Of a stretch of 64,000 nucleotides of DNA, positions 1-12,937 are shown one piece after another (the first letter of the stretch is position 1; each line of letters opens with the position of its first letter). Made by a program: the position numbers and the translations under genes. Below the pieces are notes generated by a model. The model saw only the letters and a program-made list of their open reading frames with translations, was not told the DNA's origin and did not search any database. Source of the stretch: Cochliopodium minus. Taxonomy: Eukaryota; Discosea; Himatismenida; Cochliopodiidae. Location: positions 7,267-71,266 of the forward strand of contig JAMYWO010000025.1 in NCBI GenBank assembly GCA_024220525.1, written 5' to 3'.

Positions 1-3000
1 ATAGAAGAGGAAAGCAATGTTTCAGAAGGTCTTTCTGGTGTTAACCTTTCACTAGCTTCAGTTCTTCCCACTATAAAACATAAAAAAATAAATATAAAAT
101 TTTGAACGAAAATAATAAAATGAAAAAAAAAATAGAAATTAATTAAAAAACTAAAAAATAATAATTTACAAAAAAATTTAAAATGAAAATATGGAATGTA
201 AAATAAATCATTTGTTGTTTTTACTTGACAAAACAATGGGAAGAATGATGAACATATCAATCCACAAGAATTGCCAATCACCCAACAAAGAACCAACAGA
301 ATACAAAATCAAAATGGTAAAGTATTGGATCATAGAGTAAATGGCCATGTACTTGAACATTTGAAGGGATGTTGTCAATGCACATCTCCCTTCTCTCAAC
401 AATATTTCCACTGATGAAATGTCCTGTATTTTACTTGTGAATGGTGCAGCAACTTTTTTAAAAAAAAGAAATGTAAAAAAATTTGATAAAAATATTGAAA
501 ATTAAGAATATTAAAATAAAAAAAAAAATAAAAATGAAATAAAAAACGACTAATTGTTTTTAATTAACAATTTTTCAATGCAAAAAAAAAAAAAACAATA
601 AATTATTAAAAGAACAAAAATTTACCAGAAGCTTCTCCATCAGATAAACTCAATCCCACATCTGCTGCTTTTAATGCTCCTAATCAATTTATTGAATACT
701 TTCATTTAGATATTTAAAAAAAAAATTGGTTTTTTTTTATTTTTAACCACAATCATTAGCACCATCACCACACATCCCAACAGAAAAGTTCATATCTTTT
801 AAACTATCAACCAAAAAAGCTTTTTGGTTTGGTTTCATTCTCGCATAAATTCTGCACTTCATATTAATTTGTTGCAACAAGAAAATGTCCTCCTTTTTGT
901 CCACCACAAAAGAAAAGGCATTCCCCGTTATCGCCATTTCTAAACCTTCATCCTTCAACGCAGTGTTCAATTCTACGATTGGTTCTTCTGTCTTTTTAAA
1001 TAAATCTTCGTATCTATTTTCTTCTTCACTCTCCAATATTTCGCTTTTAAAAAATTATTTTTTGATTGGTAAATTAATTTTAAATTTTTTGATTTTTAAT
1101 TAATTTTTAAATATTTATTTCCAATTTTTAATTTTTAATTTTTTTATATAATTTTACAATTTGCTTTCTATGTTAGATTTAAGATGATGTGGTTTGGGGT
1201 GATGCTCTTCGAAAGGAGCAATCAAAGTGCAGAAAAGTTTGTCTTTTTGGGAATCATAGTCGACTATTGCCGCCACTTTTTTAGGACTCACAATTCCACA
1301 TTCTCTGGCAACAGAAAGTGCTGTTCTAATGTTGTCTCCTAAAAAAAAATAAAAATAAAAAAAAAAATAAATAAAAAATAAAATAAAGAATGAAAAAATA
1401 AAAATAAAAAAAATAATTAAAAATAATTAAAAATATTATCTAACCAGTAACCATGATGTTAGTGATATTTGCAGAAGAAAGTTTAGAAATGATGAGGGAA
1501 GTGACAGGTTTGAGTTTATTTTCCAAAATGAAAAACCCCTCGAAAACCAAATCAGATTCTACGCTTGCCCTTTTCATGTGCCCCACCTTTTCCAAGTCCA
1601 CATTTTCCAAATCTTTACTTGCACAAGCTATAACCTTTTTAATTTTGAAAAAAAAGTTTGATGAATAAATAAAAAAGTATAAATTAAAAATATAATAAAA
1701 AATTGTTTAAAAATATAGCATGAAATAATTAAAATAATTGAATAAATTAATGAAATAATTAAAATAAAATAAAATAAAAAATCAATAAATTGTTTAAAAA
1801 TTAAATTTTTTACTCTTAAACCTTGGGCAGTATATTTAGAGAGGACAGATTCATAATCACGAGGAATGGAGTTGGGCAAACAAAGCTCTTTCATTTTTTC
1901 GGGGGAACCTTTGGCGTAGGCAATGAACTTTTTCTTTTCGTTCCTGACCACTGCACTCATTCTTTGAAGAGATGATTGAAACTCGTATCTCATCACTATT
2001 TCTATCTCCTCTTCTCCCCCTTCGCTCTGCACTATCGTGTGTAACGCATTTTTTTCACTTTCACCTAAAAAAAAAAAAAAAAAATTATTTTTAAATATTT
2101 TTTTATTTTTATTTCCTATTTTTAATTTTAATTTTAATTTTAAAAAAAAAATTTATTTTTATTTTTATTTTAATTTTTAATTTTTAATTTTTTAATTTTT
2201 AATTTTTATTTTTAGTTTTTATTACCCAAATATTTCCATTTTGTAGACTCGAACATTTTGATGTCCAGTGGATCTCCAATAAATTTTCCGTTTAGTAATG
2301 CAAGAGAATGACAACTTGACAATAACGAAATGAATGATTTCGGAGCTTCATAAAAAAAAAAAATTTAAAAAATGAAAATTGTCAAAAAATTAATGAATAT
2401 TAAATTAATTAAAACATTTAAAAATAATTAAAAAACTTTTTACCAGAAGAAACTTCAGTGTCTTCTTCATAAAACCTTCCTTTGTCAGACATTCTTAATC
2501 CCATCACATCCAAACTTTCTTCAGTCAAAGTACCAGTTTTGTCAAAACACATTACATCTATTCTTCCTGCTGAATTAACTCTATTATTGTTTTCGGTAAA
2601 TAAAAATTTTTAAAATAATAAAATAATAAAATAATAAAATAATAAAATAATAATAAAATAATAAAATAATAAAATAAATTTATTATTTCTTACCTTGTAG
2701 GTTGGATACAAAAAATATTTCTCTTTTTCATTCTAGAAATAGCAAAAGCAGTACCTATTTATTTTTATTTCAATATATAATTAATAAGTTTTTAAAAATT
2801 TCAAAAAAAAAAAAAGGTAGTCTTTTACCAGAAGTCATAGCAATAGGGAGTGCAGGAGGAATGACAATAGTTACAATATCACAAGAGCGGATGATGATAG
2901 AAAACCATGAATCCCCAAATCTCAAAAATTGAAATATTGAATAAAAAAAACCAATAAATGCAAAGATCGTCAATACTCCCACAAATCTGTTGTAAAAAAA

Positions 3001-4505
3001 AAAATTTAAAAATCAATTTTAATTTTTTAATTTTTAGTTTTAATTTAAATTTTCTTTTTTTACCTCATGGAATCTCTGTAAAATTTGAATTTGGTAGGTT
3101 TTGGATTGAGTATGGATCTGATCAAACTTCCCTTTGCTGTGTTGAAAGAAGTTCCATAAACCAAAGCAAGAACTTGAGAGTCTTTTTCAGATGTTGTTTG
3201 AAGAATATTTGTTCCTAAGAATATTAAAAAAAAATAATAATAATGAAGAAATTATGTTTAAAAACAAAACTAAACAAAACAATACAAAACAAAATAAAAC
3301 AAAAATTTTACCAGAATAAAGGATATTTCCACTGTGTGCTTCTACATCAAAATTACCTTCGTTATCTCTTAGAAGCTGAGTTTTAATTACGGGAATACTT
3401 TCACCAGTCAACATGCTTTCGTCCACTACCGCCTTTCCCGATAAAATAACTGCGTCACACGGCATTTTTAACCCCGCTTTAATTTCAATCATATCCCCAG
3501 GAACCAAATTCTGAGAAAATATCTCCTCTGAATAAATTAATTTTTAACCAAATATCTATTTTATTAATTTTTTTTTTATACCAAACTTGTTGAATCTGAA
3601 TACAGATATTTCGCAATTATTTTTTGCTAGCTCGGAAATACTTGTCATGTTTTGTTTTGTTTGATAGACTGCAATACTCAATGCTATCGAAGAACTAAAA
3701 AAGATGGTCGTAGCATAAACTAAAATTGTATTTGAAATTAAAATTTAATTATTTAATTTTTATTTAATATAGGAAAATTCGTTTTCTTTTTATTCGATTA
3801 AAAAAAAAATTTTATTTTTACCATAGTATAGATCAAAATACCATACTAACATACTGAAAAGTTGAAAGATATAGAAAGGATGCAATGCTTCATTAAAGAT
3901 TAAAAACCCATAAGATTTTATGGGGATATCCATCAAATTGTTTCCATATTTTTCAATTGCTTTTGAATAAGTTTCATTGGAATGTCCCATGCCATATTTT
4001 GAATAAATTTGTTCACAAGGAAGATTGATGTTGAAATTTGAAACAACAAACTTGTTTTCATTCCAAATATATCTCATTTGTCTATAATTAAAATATTTCT
4101 TGCTTATTCCTTCATGTCCTGTATACATCACTCTAACAATTTCCTTATTCGAATGTTCATTCTCGGGATTGCAAAATATATATTGAGCGTTATTCAGTGA
4201 GGTTTTATCCATACTCACCAATAACTTTAATTTCAAAAACCATCTGCATAAAAGGAAGAATATTCCAGCGGTTACGACACAAAGAATTATATAAATTATA
4301 TTTTTCAATAAATTCTTCTTGAAACCAGAAATTTTGAATGATCCAAATTCCTTTTCAATCAAATAGATGTTTGTCAATATGAAATTTGCTCAAAAAAAAA
4401 GAAATTTTCTTATTATAAATTTTTTTTTACAATATCATTAATTTCATTGCTCTCCTTTAAAATTGATGTATTTTCATCTATTTTGATATCAAACTCCTTT
4501 TCCAT
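1..4505 (-). CDS. P5-type (ATP13A-like) cation/polyamine-transporting P-type ATPase, C-terminus outside window
   Basis: Multi-exon gene on the minus strand. The N-terminal P5 domain with a hydrophobic hairpin lies at about 3834-4377. The family motifs follow in order: TGES (3397-3408), the membrane motif PPALP (2845-2859) typical of P5 rather than P2 pumps, the phosphorylated aspartate DKTGT (2529-2543), KGSPE of the nucleotide-binding domain (1898-1912) and GDGAND (752-769). The exon at about 226 joins the one at 70 to give [17 protein letters not shown], which matches the cytosolic loop before M7 in P5B pumps. The last helices lie beyond base 1. The first ATG is probably at 4505 ([12 protein letters not shown]); the first splice junction is not resolved. 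P5B pumps sit in endolysosomal membranes and some export polyamines; the substrate here is unknown. Introns are 40-200 nt and nearly pure A/T. Confidence 0.9.
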
Positions 4506-4613
4506 TATGCCTTTAGAGAAAAACAAACCCCTTTCTCTTTTTTTATATATTTTTCAACATTAAATATTAAAAAAAAAAAAAGAATAGAAATATTTTGATC
4601 AAAGAAACGTGGA

Positions 4614-5114
4614 ATGAATTTAAAATTATTGTCTTTCATCATTTTTTTACCAATCTATATTTATTTGGTGTATAATGATCTCAAATCAAGTGATCAAAAT
4701 ACAATAAAAAACAATAAAAATATCCCATTAATAGCATCAATTCTAATAATAATCTCATATTTCTTATTAATAAACCCAATAATAAGCTATTTTAAACAAA
4801 ACAAAAACAAAAACAAAAAAATAAAGAAGATTAGAACATATAAGACAAATATTAGAGAAGATCAAAAAGAAAATATTGAAATATTCAGTGGAAATACAAT
4901 AGAATTTGAAAAACCTATTTTGAATACAAGTGTTGAACAAATAGAAGAGCTATCAAAAAGTTTGGAAAAGATTGATGCTGAAATAATACAAGAAATCAAA
5001 AAACCAAGGACTATCACAAAGATTATAACCAAAAATGATAGCAAATCCATAAAATTAGAAAGGAAACCTTCAAATAGCTTATTTATTCCTATAACCGTCC
5101 CTTTGGATGATTAA
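4614..5114 (+). CDS. Small predicted membrane protein, unknown function
   Basis: Single-exon 166-residue protein starting MNLKLLSFIIF. Two hydrophobic segments lie near the N-terminus (about residues 4-20 and 38-60), separated by a short polar loop with SSDQNTIKNNKN. They are followed by a Lys/Asn-rich basic stretch and a soluble tail of about 100 residues with alternating Glu/Lys and Ile, which may be coiled coil. No catalytic motif was recognised. The start is about 110 bases from the divergent ATPase start, so the two probably share a promoter region. The last exon of the 5208-5970 gene converges on it 93 bases downstream. The reading frame is clean and its codon use resembles that of the neighbours. 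The function is unknown. Confidence 0.6.
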   Translation: MNLKLLSFIIFLPIYIYLVYNDLKSSDQNTIKNNKNIPLIASILIIISYFLLINPIISYFKQNKNKNKKIKKIRTYKTNIREDQKENIEIFSGNTIEFEKPILNTSVEQIEELSKSLEKIDAEIIQEIKKPRTITKIITKNDSKSIKLERKPSNSLFIPITVPLDD

Positions 5115-5207
5115 AACAAGAGAAATTAATGTAATAGGAAAAGAGAAAGGAAATATAAAGAAAAATATGTTTTTTTTTAAACAAATAAACTATTTATTTA
5201 AAAAAGG

Positions 5208-5970
5208 CTAATTTCTTGTTTGATTATTATATAATTCTTGAAATGGTATGCTTCTATTGAGATCATAATTCATTGGAGAGAGTGGTGTCCTTTTTCTTTC
5301 AATTGTGTTTTTTGATAACTCTTTTCGAAGAGATTTATTGAAGATTGGAGTGATATTTTTTTCATTTTCTTTGAATTCATATGAAGATCCCATTTTATTG
5401 AATTTATTTGGAGAAATTGAATTGATATAGCCCAGACTTTCCCGAAATGTTTTTGACTGCAAAGGTGTTTTCTTTGTGCTCAAAGATTTTCTTTCATAAA
5501 TTTGTTCATTTTTCTTTTGTATTGGGGAGAGATGCAAATTTGTTCTTATACGTTCAATTGAATCCAATATATCTTCAATTAATAAAGTATCAAGATTTGT
5601 TGGTTCTTCTGATTTGTTCATACTTATATTTGCATTATTATTTTCTATTGATTTATTTAGAACCATACTCTCATTTAATTGATTCTCTAAATCTTCTGAA
5701 TAACTTTTCCACAACAAAAGAGTAAAATCATATTCTTGTATCGCATTAATATATTCTCTATTCAGGATTTTTCTAATTTTTTTTTATTTTTCAGTTTCAA
5801 CTAAAAAAGAAAAAGAATCAAAAAAAGATTTACAATTTTAAAATTTCAGCATTTTTTTTGATAATCATTTTTCTATTTTCTTCTTTATTGTTTTCTTCCT
5901 CTTCTTCATACTTTTTCAAAAAATTTAATTTTTCAAATTGTTCAAATATTTCGAGTAATTCATTGTCCAT
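5208..5970 (-). CDS. S/T-P-rich protein with N-terminal coiled coil, unknown function
   Basis: Two exons, 5970..5834 and 5772..5208, join in phase across a 61-nt intron (GT at 5833-5832, AG at 5774-5773) to give 233 residues starting MDNELLEIFEQFEKLNF. The first 110 residues are charged and helical (EEEEENNKEENRK) with a patch YDFTLLLWKSYSEDLENQLNE. The C-terminal half is basic and carries several proline-directed phosphosite patterns: LSPIQKK, TPLQSK, ISPNK and RTPLSP. This composition is common in cell-cycle, spindle or kinetochore proteins, but no domain was recognised and that role is only a guess. The spliced model is better supported than the single-exon frame because it supplies an ATG. 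Confidence 0.6.
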
Positions 5971-6366
5971 TCTATTCTTTTGGTATTTTAAATTTTTTTT
6001 TTTTCAAATTTTTTTTTTTTTCAATATTATTTTTCAGTTATTATTTTTCAGTTATTTTTTTAAATTATGCGCTTAAATTTAATAAAAATTTTTTTTTCTT
6101 GATTTTTTGATTCATAGTTTTTTGGAATTTGAGTGTAATAGATAATTTTGAAACTATAAAAATAGATCTTCATTTTAAATCAATAAAATCTCATTACCTT
6201 TAAATTTTATCAAAAAAAAAAAAAAGTATGTGATCCAAAATAAATAAATTTTGTAGATAGGAAGATATTCTCTTCCAAATTTTTTGTCATTGAAAGGAAG
6301 TTTTTGAGATATTTTCAAAAAGAAAAAAATAGAAATATTTTATATAAAAAATTTTGGTTAATTTAA
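5971..6366. other. AT-rich divergent intergenic region
   Basis: About 400 bases between two divergent starts. It holds T tracts and A tracts only. There is no ORF with protein-like composition and no RNA gene that I can see. It presumably contains both promoters. Confidence 0.5.
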
Positions 6367-8127
6367 ATGAAAATTTCAACAATATCTGATGATTCTGTTT
6401 TTGATGATGAAGAATCATCTTTTATTTTCTCATTGAGTGAAGATGATCTTATTGATTTTGGAATTGTTGGCAAAAAAGAGTTGGTAATGGCCACATCCAC
6501 AAAAATTGATTTTATTGAATCAAATCAACCAGGGATTCAAATGATCAAAGAACTAAAATTTAAAAAAGATCATATTTATCAAAATCCCAAACAAAAATAT
6601 GAAAAGAATAAAGCACATCAATTATATAATAAAGGAACCAAGATATTTATTGATCCCAATGCATCCAGCAGAGCACCTGTTGTAAATAAAGAAAAGATCA
6701 TGGGAAAAAGCCAGCCACTTGGATTTTTACATTTCTTGAAAGAAAAAACTTCCTCAGAGGAATCTGATGATCTTATTATCATCCAAAAAGAAATCATAAA
6801 ATCGAAAAATTCTCAAGGATTATCATCAGGTAAAAAAAAAAAAATTAATTAAATTTCCAACGAAATTTTGGACACATATTTTTTAAATTTCGTAGATAAT
6901 ATATTTAGGTCCATTCAAGGATCATTCGAAATAGAAATAAAGAAAAGATGGGAAAGAAGATTTATCACTCAAAAAGAATCAATGCTTTACTTTCACTTGA
7001 AGGATTCTGGGCCTCATGTGGAAGAGTTGGACATGTGTGCTGTATATAAATTGAAGAAATGTAATAACGAAAAGTTGAAACAAAAATTTTTTAGTAAAAA
7101 CAAAAAGAGCATCCCTCCCGAAATATATTTCGAAATTACTGTTAAAACGCCTCTTAAAAAATGGAAGTTTAGATGTCAAACATCAAAAGAAAGAGATTCA
7201 TGGTTTTCTGTTTTTGAATATTTTCTTAATAATTATTACAACTACCAATCACTTTCACTTAATCCTCGTCTTATAAGTAATTACATCAAAAATTTATTTC
7301 ACAAGACAAATGCTTCAAACTTAAGGGAGTGTATTGGTAATCTTTTGATTGTTAATTATGTTTAAAGTTTAATTTTTTTAAAAGACGCTCTTGCTATCAT
7401 AGAAAGTTGGTTCTTGTCATTTCAATCAATGAATAAAAAACTTCCATATGATTTTAAAACAGATTTTTTTTGCCATGGAATTGGTATTTCTTGAATATAA
7501 TTATTTTTGTTTAAATCATTATTTTTTTTTTTCTTGATAAAAGAGATTATTTTTTCACTGGAGCATCATACGACTATTTTAGCTGTACTAAAACTTCTTT
7601 ATAATTACTCAGGTCTTTTTAAAGGAATCATAAGAGAAAAAGTGTTTATTCATTTTCTTGTTTTTAATCATTTTTCTACTCTTTTTCTTTCTTGGAATTC
7701 GGATGTGAGGAAATATTTCATGAAACTGATGCTATATAAGGGAATTGAACAACCTCTTTCTTCTATTGAATCTCTTTTAAATCCCAAACAAAAATCTTCC
7801 AACCCTTCCGATTGGTTACACAACAGAATAGACATGAATCTTTATCTCATTCTTACTCAATACATTGAAAGTTTAAAACATTTAAATTCTCCACCCCCTT
7901 CTTCTGACAATGATTTAGCTAAATCTAAAGAAATAAAACTAAAGTACTTTAATTTCGAGAAAAATAAACTCCAAAAATTAAATGAAAAGAAAAAAAAGTT
8001 TATCAAATCTGCTCTTTCTGATTGGGAAGTTGAGCTAAAATTGTACTATCGTTGGGAAAAAAAGGAGGACAAAACTGTGCCTGAACTACCTAATCCCAGA
8101 CTTTTACAATATAATAAAGATAACTAA
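6367..8127 (+). CDS. PH domain protein with C-terminal DUF1765-like region
   Basis: Four exons (6367..6829, 6896..7336, 7385..7483, 7544..8127) join in phase to 528 residues. After a Ser/Asp-rich N-terminus, residues about 158-265 read as a PH domain: GSFEIEIKKRWERRFITQ at its start and WKFRCQTSKERDSWFSVFEYF-type C-terminal helix with the conserved Trp. The part beyond it resembles DUF1765: an exon with SWFLSFQSMNKKLPYDF, then EHHTTILAVLKLLYNYSG and FLSWNSDVRKYFMKLMLYKG (short matches to its LLYNH and LFLHWS..VR..F..LL patterns, from memory). PH domains bind phosphoinositides or proteins at membranes, so a cortical signalling role is likely but not shown. The C-terminus is Lys-rich with a helical KLQKLNEKKKKF stretch. 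The family assignment of the second half is tentative. Confidence 0.75.
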
Positions 8128-8229
8128 TTTCCTTTTTTTTCATTTGAATTTTCTTTTTCAGAATTAAAGAATAATCTGAAAAAAATAAAAAAAAAATTAA
8201 TATTGGTTTTTTGAACTTTTAAAGCAAAT

Positions 8230-10370
8230 ATGAATGAAGATATTGAAGAAGATGAACAACTTGTTCATTTGGCACAATTAGGACAGACCCTTTTAAATGA
8301 AAATGTCGAAGTAAATCAATATAAATTGAACTCAAATTATTAATTACAAAACAGCTGAAAAAATCAATTAGTGATCTCAAAGGAGAGATGATAAAAAGGA
8401 ATAGTCAAACTGATGAGTACAAAAATCTTGCAATAAGAGAAAATGAATCATTATTAAATCAAATAAAGAATCAAGAAAAAGAAATAAGTAAACTCTCTTT
8501 TGATATTTATTTAATTTTAATCGAAAATGGGATATTAATACAAAATAGATGAATTGAAATCATATCAGACAAAATATGAGAAAAATGAAAAGCTAAAGAA
8601 TGAACAAATAAAAGAAATAGAGAAATTATATGCAGAATTGAAAGAATATGAAAACGAAAACATGATTTTATCAAGACAAATTGAAAAATTATCACAATCA
8701 CAAATAGAAAATGAAGAAGAAATCAAAAATTTACAGCTAAAATTACAAATGTTCAATGAGAAGAAAGAAAATGAAACAGTTGGAGGCTTTTTTTCAAATA
8801 AAAACAAAATTCAACAATTAGAAAGAGAAATGATAGAAATCGTACTGCAATTGGAGAATGCAAATAATCTCAATAAAAATCTGCTTGAAGAAAAACAAAA
8901 TTTGGAATCAGCAATCCATCAAATCTCAAAGAAATGTTACGAATTGGAATACAATGATCTCTCTTCTTCTCACAAAAAAGATAAAGAGGAAAAAGAAGAA
9001 ATAAAAGTAACAGAAAATCTTTCTTCTCAACTTCAACATTACAAAGGAATCTTCAATCAGGATCCTTCTGATCATTCCTCCAACATAAATAACAAAGGTG
9101 ATGTTACTTCTTTGGATATAGAAGATAAAGACAAAGGAGAATATGAACAATATATTTTGATGGTATCTTTCTTTTTTAAAAAAAAGTTTTATTTTTTATC
9201 TCTTTCAATATTAATAATTACACCACATATAAAAATTTTTATTTTAAAGACTATCATGGCTCTCCAAATAAAATACAGGTAAATTTATTCTAAATGTTAA
9301 TTTTTTCATAACTATTTTTTCATTAATTTTTTAAATATATTTTTTTATTTTATTTTTATTTTATTTTTATTTTTATTTTTTTTTTATTTTTTATTTTTAT
9401 TTTTATTTTTATTTTTATTTTTTTACTTTTGTAGTATTTCACATCCACAATCGACATCGGTATTGTACAGATTGAATAAAAAAGAAATAATGTCGAATGC
9501 AACTCTCCAAAAAATGCCTTTACATAAAATCCACAATTTTGTTCTCACCATTTGTGAAAATGCCATCAATCAAGACAAAATTCTTTCCCCTCAAAAAAGC
9601 TCTCCCGAAAGTTTTATCAAAAAATATTTTCCTAAAACTGCAAACACTCTTTTCTTTAGAGAAAAAAAAATTATAGACGAAGATCCTGATCTCTCTGGTA
9701 TTTTTTTATATTTTAAATTTTATTTTTTACATTTATTTTTAAAATAATTTTATACATATTTTTTTTAAAATAATTTTATATTTTTCTTTTTTTCTTTTTT
9801 TTTTTTTATTAAAAGGTTGGATGGAGAAACAGACGAACATTTTTCGAATTTGGAAAAAAAGATTCGTTAAATTATTTTTGGATAAGAGAGTAATTAGTTA
9901 CCACATCAACTCTTTTCAATCTAGTGAGGCATTGGGTGTAATCAAGTTTGAGGAGATAAAAACTGTTCAAAAACTAAATTCTTTTGAAGGAAAATCTCTT
10001 GTTATGTGTATTGTTACTTCAAAAAGAACTTTTCATTTTTGTGCTTCTGATGAAACTCAACTTTCTACTTGGTAAAATTTTTTTTTTATTATAATTTTTT
10101 TTTAGCTAATTTATTTTATTAATTAGGATTAAAACTATTTTGATGTCAATTACTCAGAATAAATTGATAAACCCAATTATTGAAAGTCCTACTATTTTTG
10201 TTAATGACAGTGAATTGGATGATGAAAAGTGGTGTTTGGTTGATGATAACAAAGAAAAGAGGAAGTCTTCCGAAAATGATCTTGATGAAAAGTCTGACCT
10301 GAAGGACAATGATCAAAAGGATCCTGTAGTAAAAAATCTTCAACACAATGATTGGGAAATATTAAATTGA
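8230..10370 (+). CDS. Coiled-coil protein with CC1-box-like N-terminus and C-terminal PH domain
   Basis: Seven exons (8230..8310, 8355..8487, 8549..9162, 9250..9278, 9435..9697, 9816..10071, 10127..10370) keep phase throughout and give 539 residues; exon 4 is only 29 nt. Residues 12-30 read LVHLAQLGQTLLNEN followed by ELKKSIS. This resembles the CC1 box (A..G..LL..N) with which dynein adaptors of the BICD/HAP1/TRAK type bind dynein light intermediate chain. A long coiled coil follows (residues about 27-240, rich in K/E/N/Q heptads). A PH domain starts at GWMEKQTNIFRIWKKRFVKL and ends at the Trp of STWIKTI. The C-terminus is acidic and ends DWEIL. A motor-cargo adaptor that docks on a membrane through PH is an inference. 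It sits close downstream of another PH protein. Confidence 0.75.
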
Positions 10371-10430
10371 TTTTGTTTTAATTTTTTTTGATTTTGAATA
10401 AATATAATATAAAAAAAAAAAATAAAAAAA

Positions 10431-12840
10431 ATGTTTCAGAAATACTCCAAATTAAATATTAATGGAAGCAAGTTTTCAAAAATATTTAAGAATGGAGGGA
10501 AAAGGTTTGGATCTGATGGCAGTAAAATGATAAAACCCTTAAAATCTCTTGCATTCAAAAAGATTATTTTCCCCACTTCAATCATATTGGCTTTTGGATC
10601 TATTAATTACATTTTTGGAGATTTGAAGAATGAATCAATAGAACAAGCAATAAAAGAAAAGGATGTGGAAGAAAATATTAATCAAACAAAGGGATTAGAA
10701 AAGGAATTAGAAAATGTGGTTAATAAATCAAATAATGAAACAACCAATAAGGAAGATAAAGAGAAGAAAAAAAATGAGATCAGGAAGAAAAGAGAATTTT
10801 GGATTAAATTGATTTTTGAAAACAAGAAAATGTTTGTGGGGATTGTTTCTGGTATTTTTGCAATTTTATTCGAAATAGGAGCCAGTATTACTTCTTTGTT
10901 GATTCCCAAATATGTTGGGAGTTTGATCAAATCTCTTTCATCTCCTTCTCCTGAATTGAATGCTTTCAATCAATTAATAGGACTGCTTTCTTTGATTAGT
11001 TTGGAGGGGATTTTAAGTTATCTTTCTTTCACTCAAATTTCCATTTTTACAAGCAGATTGTCCCAAAACATTCGTAGAAAGATCTTTGGTAAAAAATCTT
11101 AAATTTTTCTTTGGTGATCTCCAAATATATTCAATAATTTTTTTGGTAATAAAATAATATCCGCTAACTAAATTTGGACAATTCTAATATTTCTAGTTTT
11201 TATCTTTATTCTTGATATTATCACGTCAAACCTTTTTATTTTTCTTAGATAAATTGATTCATTCAAGTGCTTCTTTTTTTGACAATCATTCAAATGGAGA
11301 ATTGGTAGGAATAATAAATGATGATGTCGATAAAGTTAGCAAATTAATCAGACATTGCATCACAAACGGTTTAAGGTAACATCAACACCTTTTTTTTATT
11401 TTTGTTTTAATAATAATTATTAATGAAATATTTAATTAAAAAAAAAATATTTTTAGTTCAGTAATAAAATTGGTAGGAGGAGTTTTGTCTGTTTACTATT
11501 CTTCTTCTTCTCTTTTAAAAAAATTGTTGGTTTTGGTAATTTTTTATTTTCATTTTTTTTTTATTTTTTATTTTTTATTTTTTATTTTTATTTTCATTTA
11601 TTTTTTATATAATTATTCTTTGTATTTTATTTAAAATTTTTTTAGGTGCCAGGAATGGTGGTGATAGGATCTGTGTTTACAAGATATCTCCGCATACAAT
11701 CACTGGAAATGAGAAAACACCATTCCAGCATGATCTCCAACCAAACTGAAATTTTAAACAATATTATGACTGTCAAATCTTTTTCTAATGAAGAAATTGA
11801 AAAGTACCGTGTTAATGTAAACAAAAAATTTGAAATTTTGTTTTTGTTTTTATTTATTTTTTTAGTTTTTTATTTTTTATTTTGTTTTATTTTATTCTTT
11901 TTAATTTTTTTTAATTTTTTTTTTTAATTGTATTTTTTTTAAATTTATTGATTCAATTATTTTTTATTAAGCAATTGTTGAGAGAAGAGTCAGTGTTGGA
12001 GGAGAATTATCATTCATTGTTGGGAGTGTTTATAGGAATGAGTAAAATGGCGATGAGTGGGTTGGTGGTGATCATTTTGTGGAACAGCATGGAAAACAAC
12101 ACAAACAACGCAAACAATGTTTCCTCCCTTCTTTTGTCTCAAGAAGAAAAGAAGATACAAGAAGGAAGTTTATCAAATTTCATTTCTTTAGCAAAAATAA
12201 TGCAAACATCATTGTCTCAATTATCTGTTTTGTGGACGGAAATAAACAAAACGAGTCATTCTTTTCAAAAAATCGAAAACATTTTTTTTAATGAAAACGT
12301 TGAGGATGTCGATTCTGGTTTGATTCCCCTTTCTTTCGTTGGCGACATCAAGTTTCGTAATGTTTCTTTCCAGTATCCTTCTCGTCATAACCACTATGCT
12401 CTTCGCAACTTTAACATAGACATTTTCCCCAACAAAACTATTGCTTTGGTTGGTGGTATTCCCTCTTTTTATTTTCCATTTTAATTTTCATTTTTAAAAC
12501 ATTTTAATTTTTTATTTATAATTAATTTAAAACATTTTAATTTTTTATTAATAATTAATTTAAAACATTTTTTTGTTTATTTATAATTAATTTTAAAACA
12601 TTTTTTTGATAATATTATTTTATTTTTTAAAACATTTTTTTGTTAATATGATTTTATTTTTTATTTTTTATTTTTTGGATATTTTTCATTTTATTTTTTT
12701 GTTCACAGAATCAGGAGGAGGAAAATCAAGTGCAGTGAAACTTTTGTTTGGATTTTATGAAGCGAACGAAGGATCCATAACAATTGATGGAAACGAAATT
12801 TCAAGTTTAAACAAAAAATGGCTTCGTGAAAAAATAGGTA
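10431..12840 (+). CDS. ABC half-transporter (ABCB10/MDL-like), C-terminus missing
   Basis: Exons at 10431..11088, 11249..11375, about 11458-11536, 11646-11816, about 11971-12456 and 12711-12838 join in phase. The N-terminus is basic with a hydrophobic helix (IIFPTSIILAFGSINYIFG), which would suit mitochondrial targeting. A transmembrane domain of the ABC type follows (FFDNHSNGELVGIINDDV matches the family's first coupling region), then the nucleotide-binding domain: NVSFQYPSR and a Walker A, GESGGGKSS, split by an intron. The last exon ends REKIG at a normal GT donor. Nothing downstream encodes the Q-loop, LSGGQ signature, Walker B or H-loop. An ambiguous base (n) follows at 12891, and the stop of the opposite-strand TBC gene lies at 12938. 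A collapsed or misjoined assembly is more likely than a real truncation. Confidence 0.85.
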
Positions 12841-12890
12841 AATAAAATTTTTTAAAAATAAAATTGTTTAAAAGTCTTATTTTAAAAATA

Positions 12891-12891
12891 A
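12891..12891. other. Ambiguous base at likely assembly joint
   Basis: Single n within an A-rich stretch exactly where the ABC transporter should continue with the rest of its nucleotide-binding domain. Confidence 0.9.
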
Positions 12892-12937
12892 NATGAAAGG
12901 TCAAAAATAAATTAAAAAAAAAAGTTTTGAATCAAAA

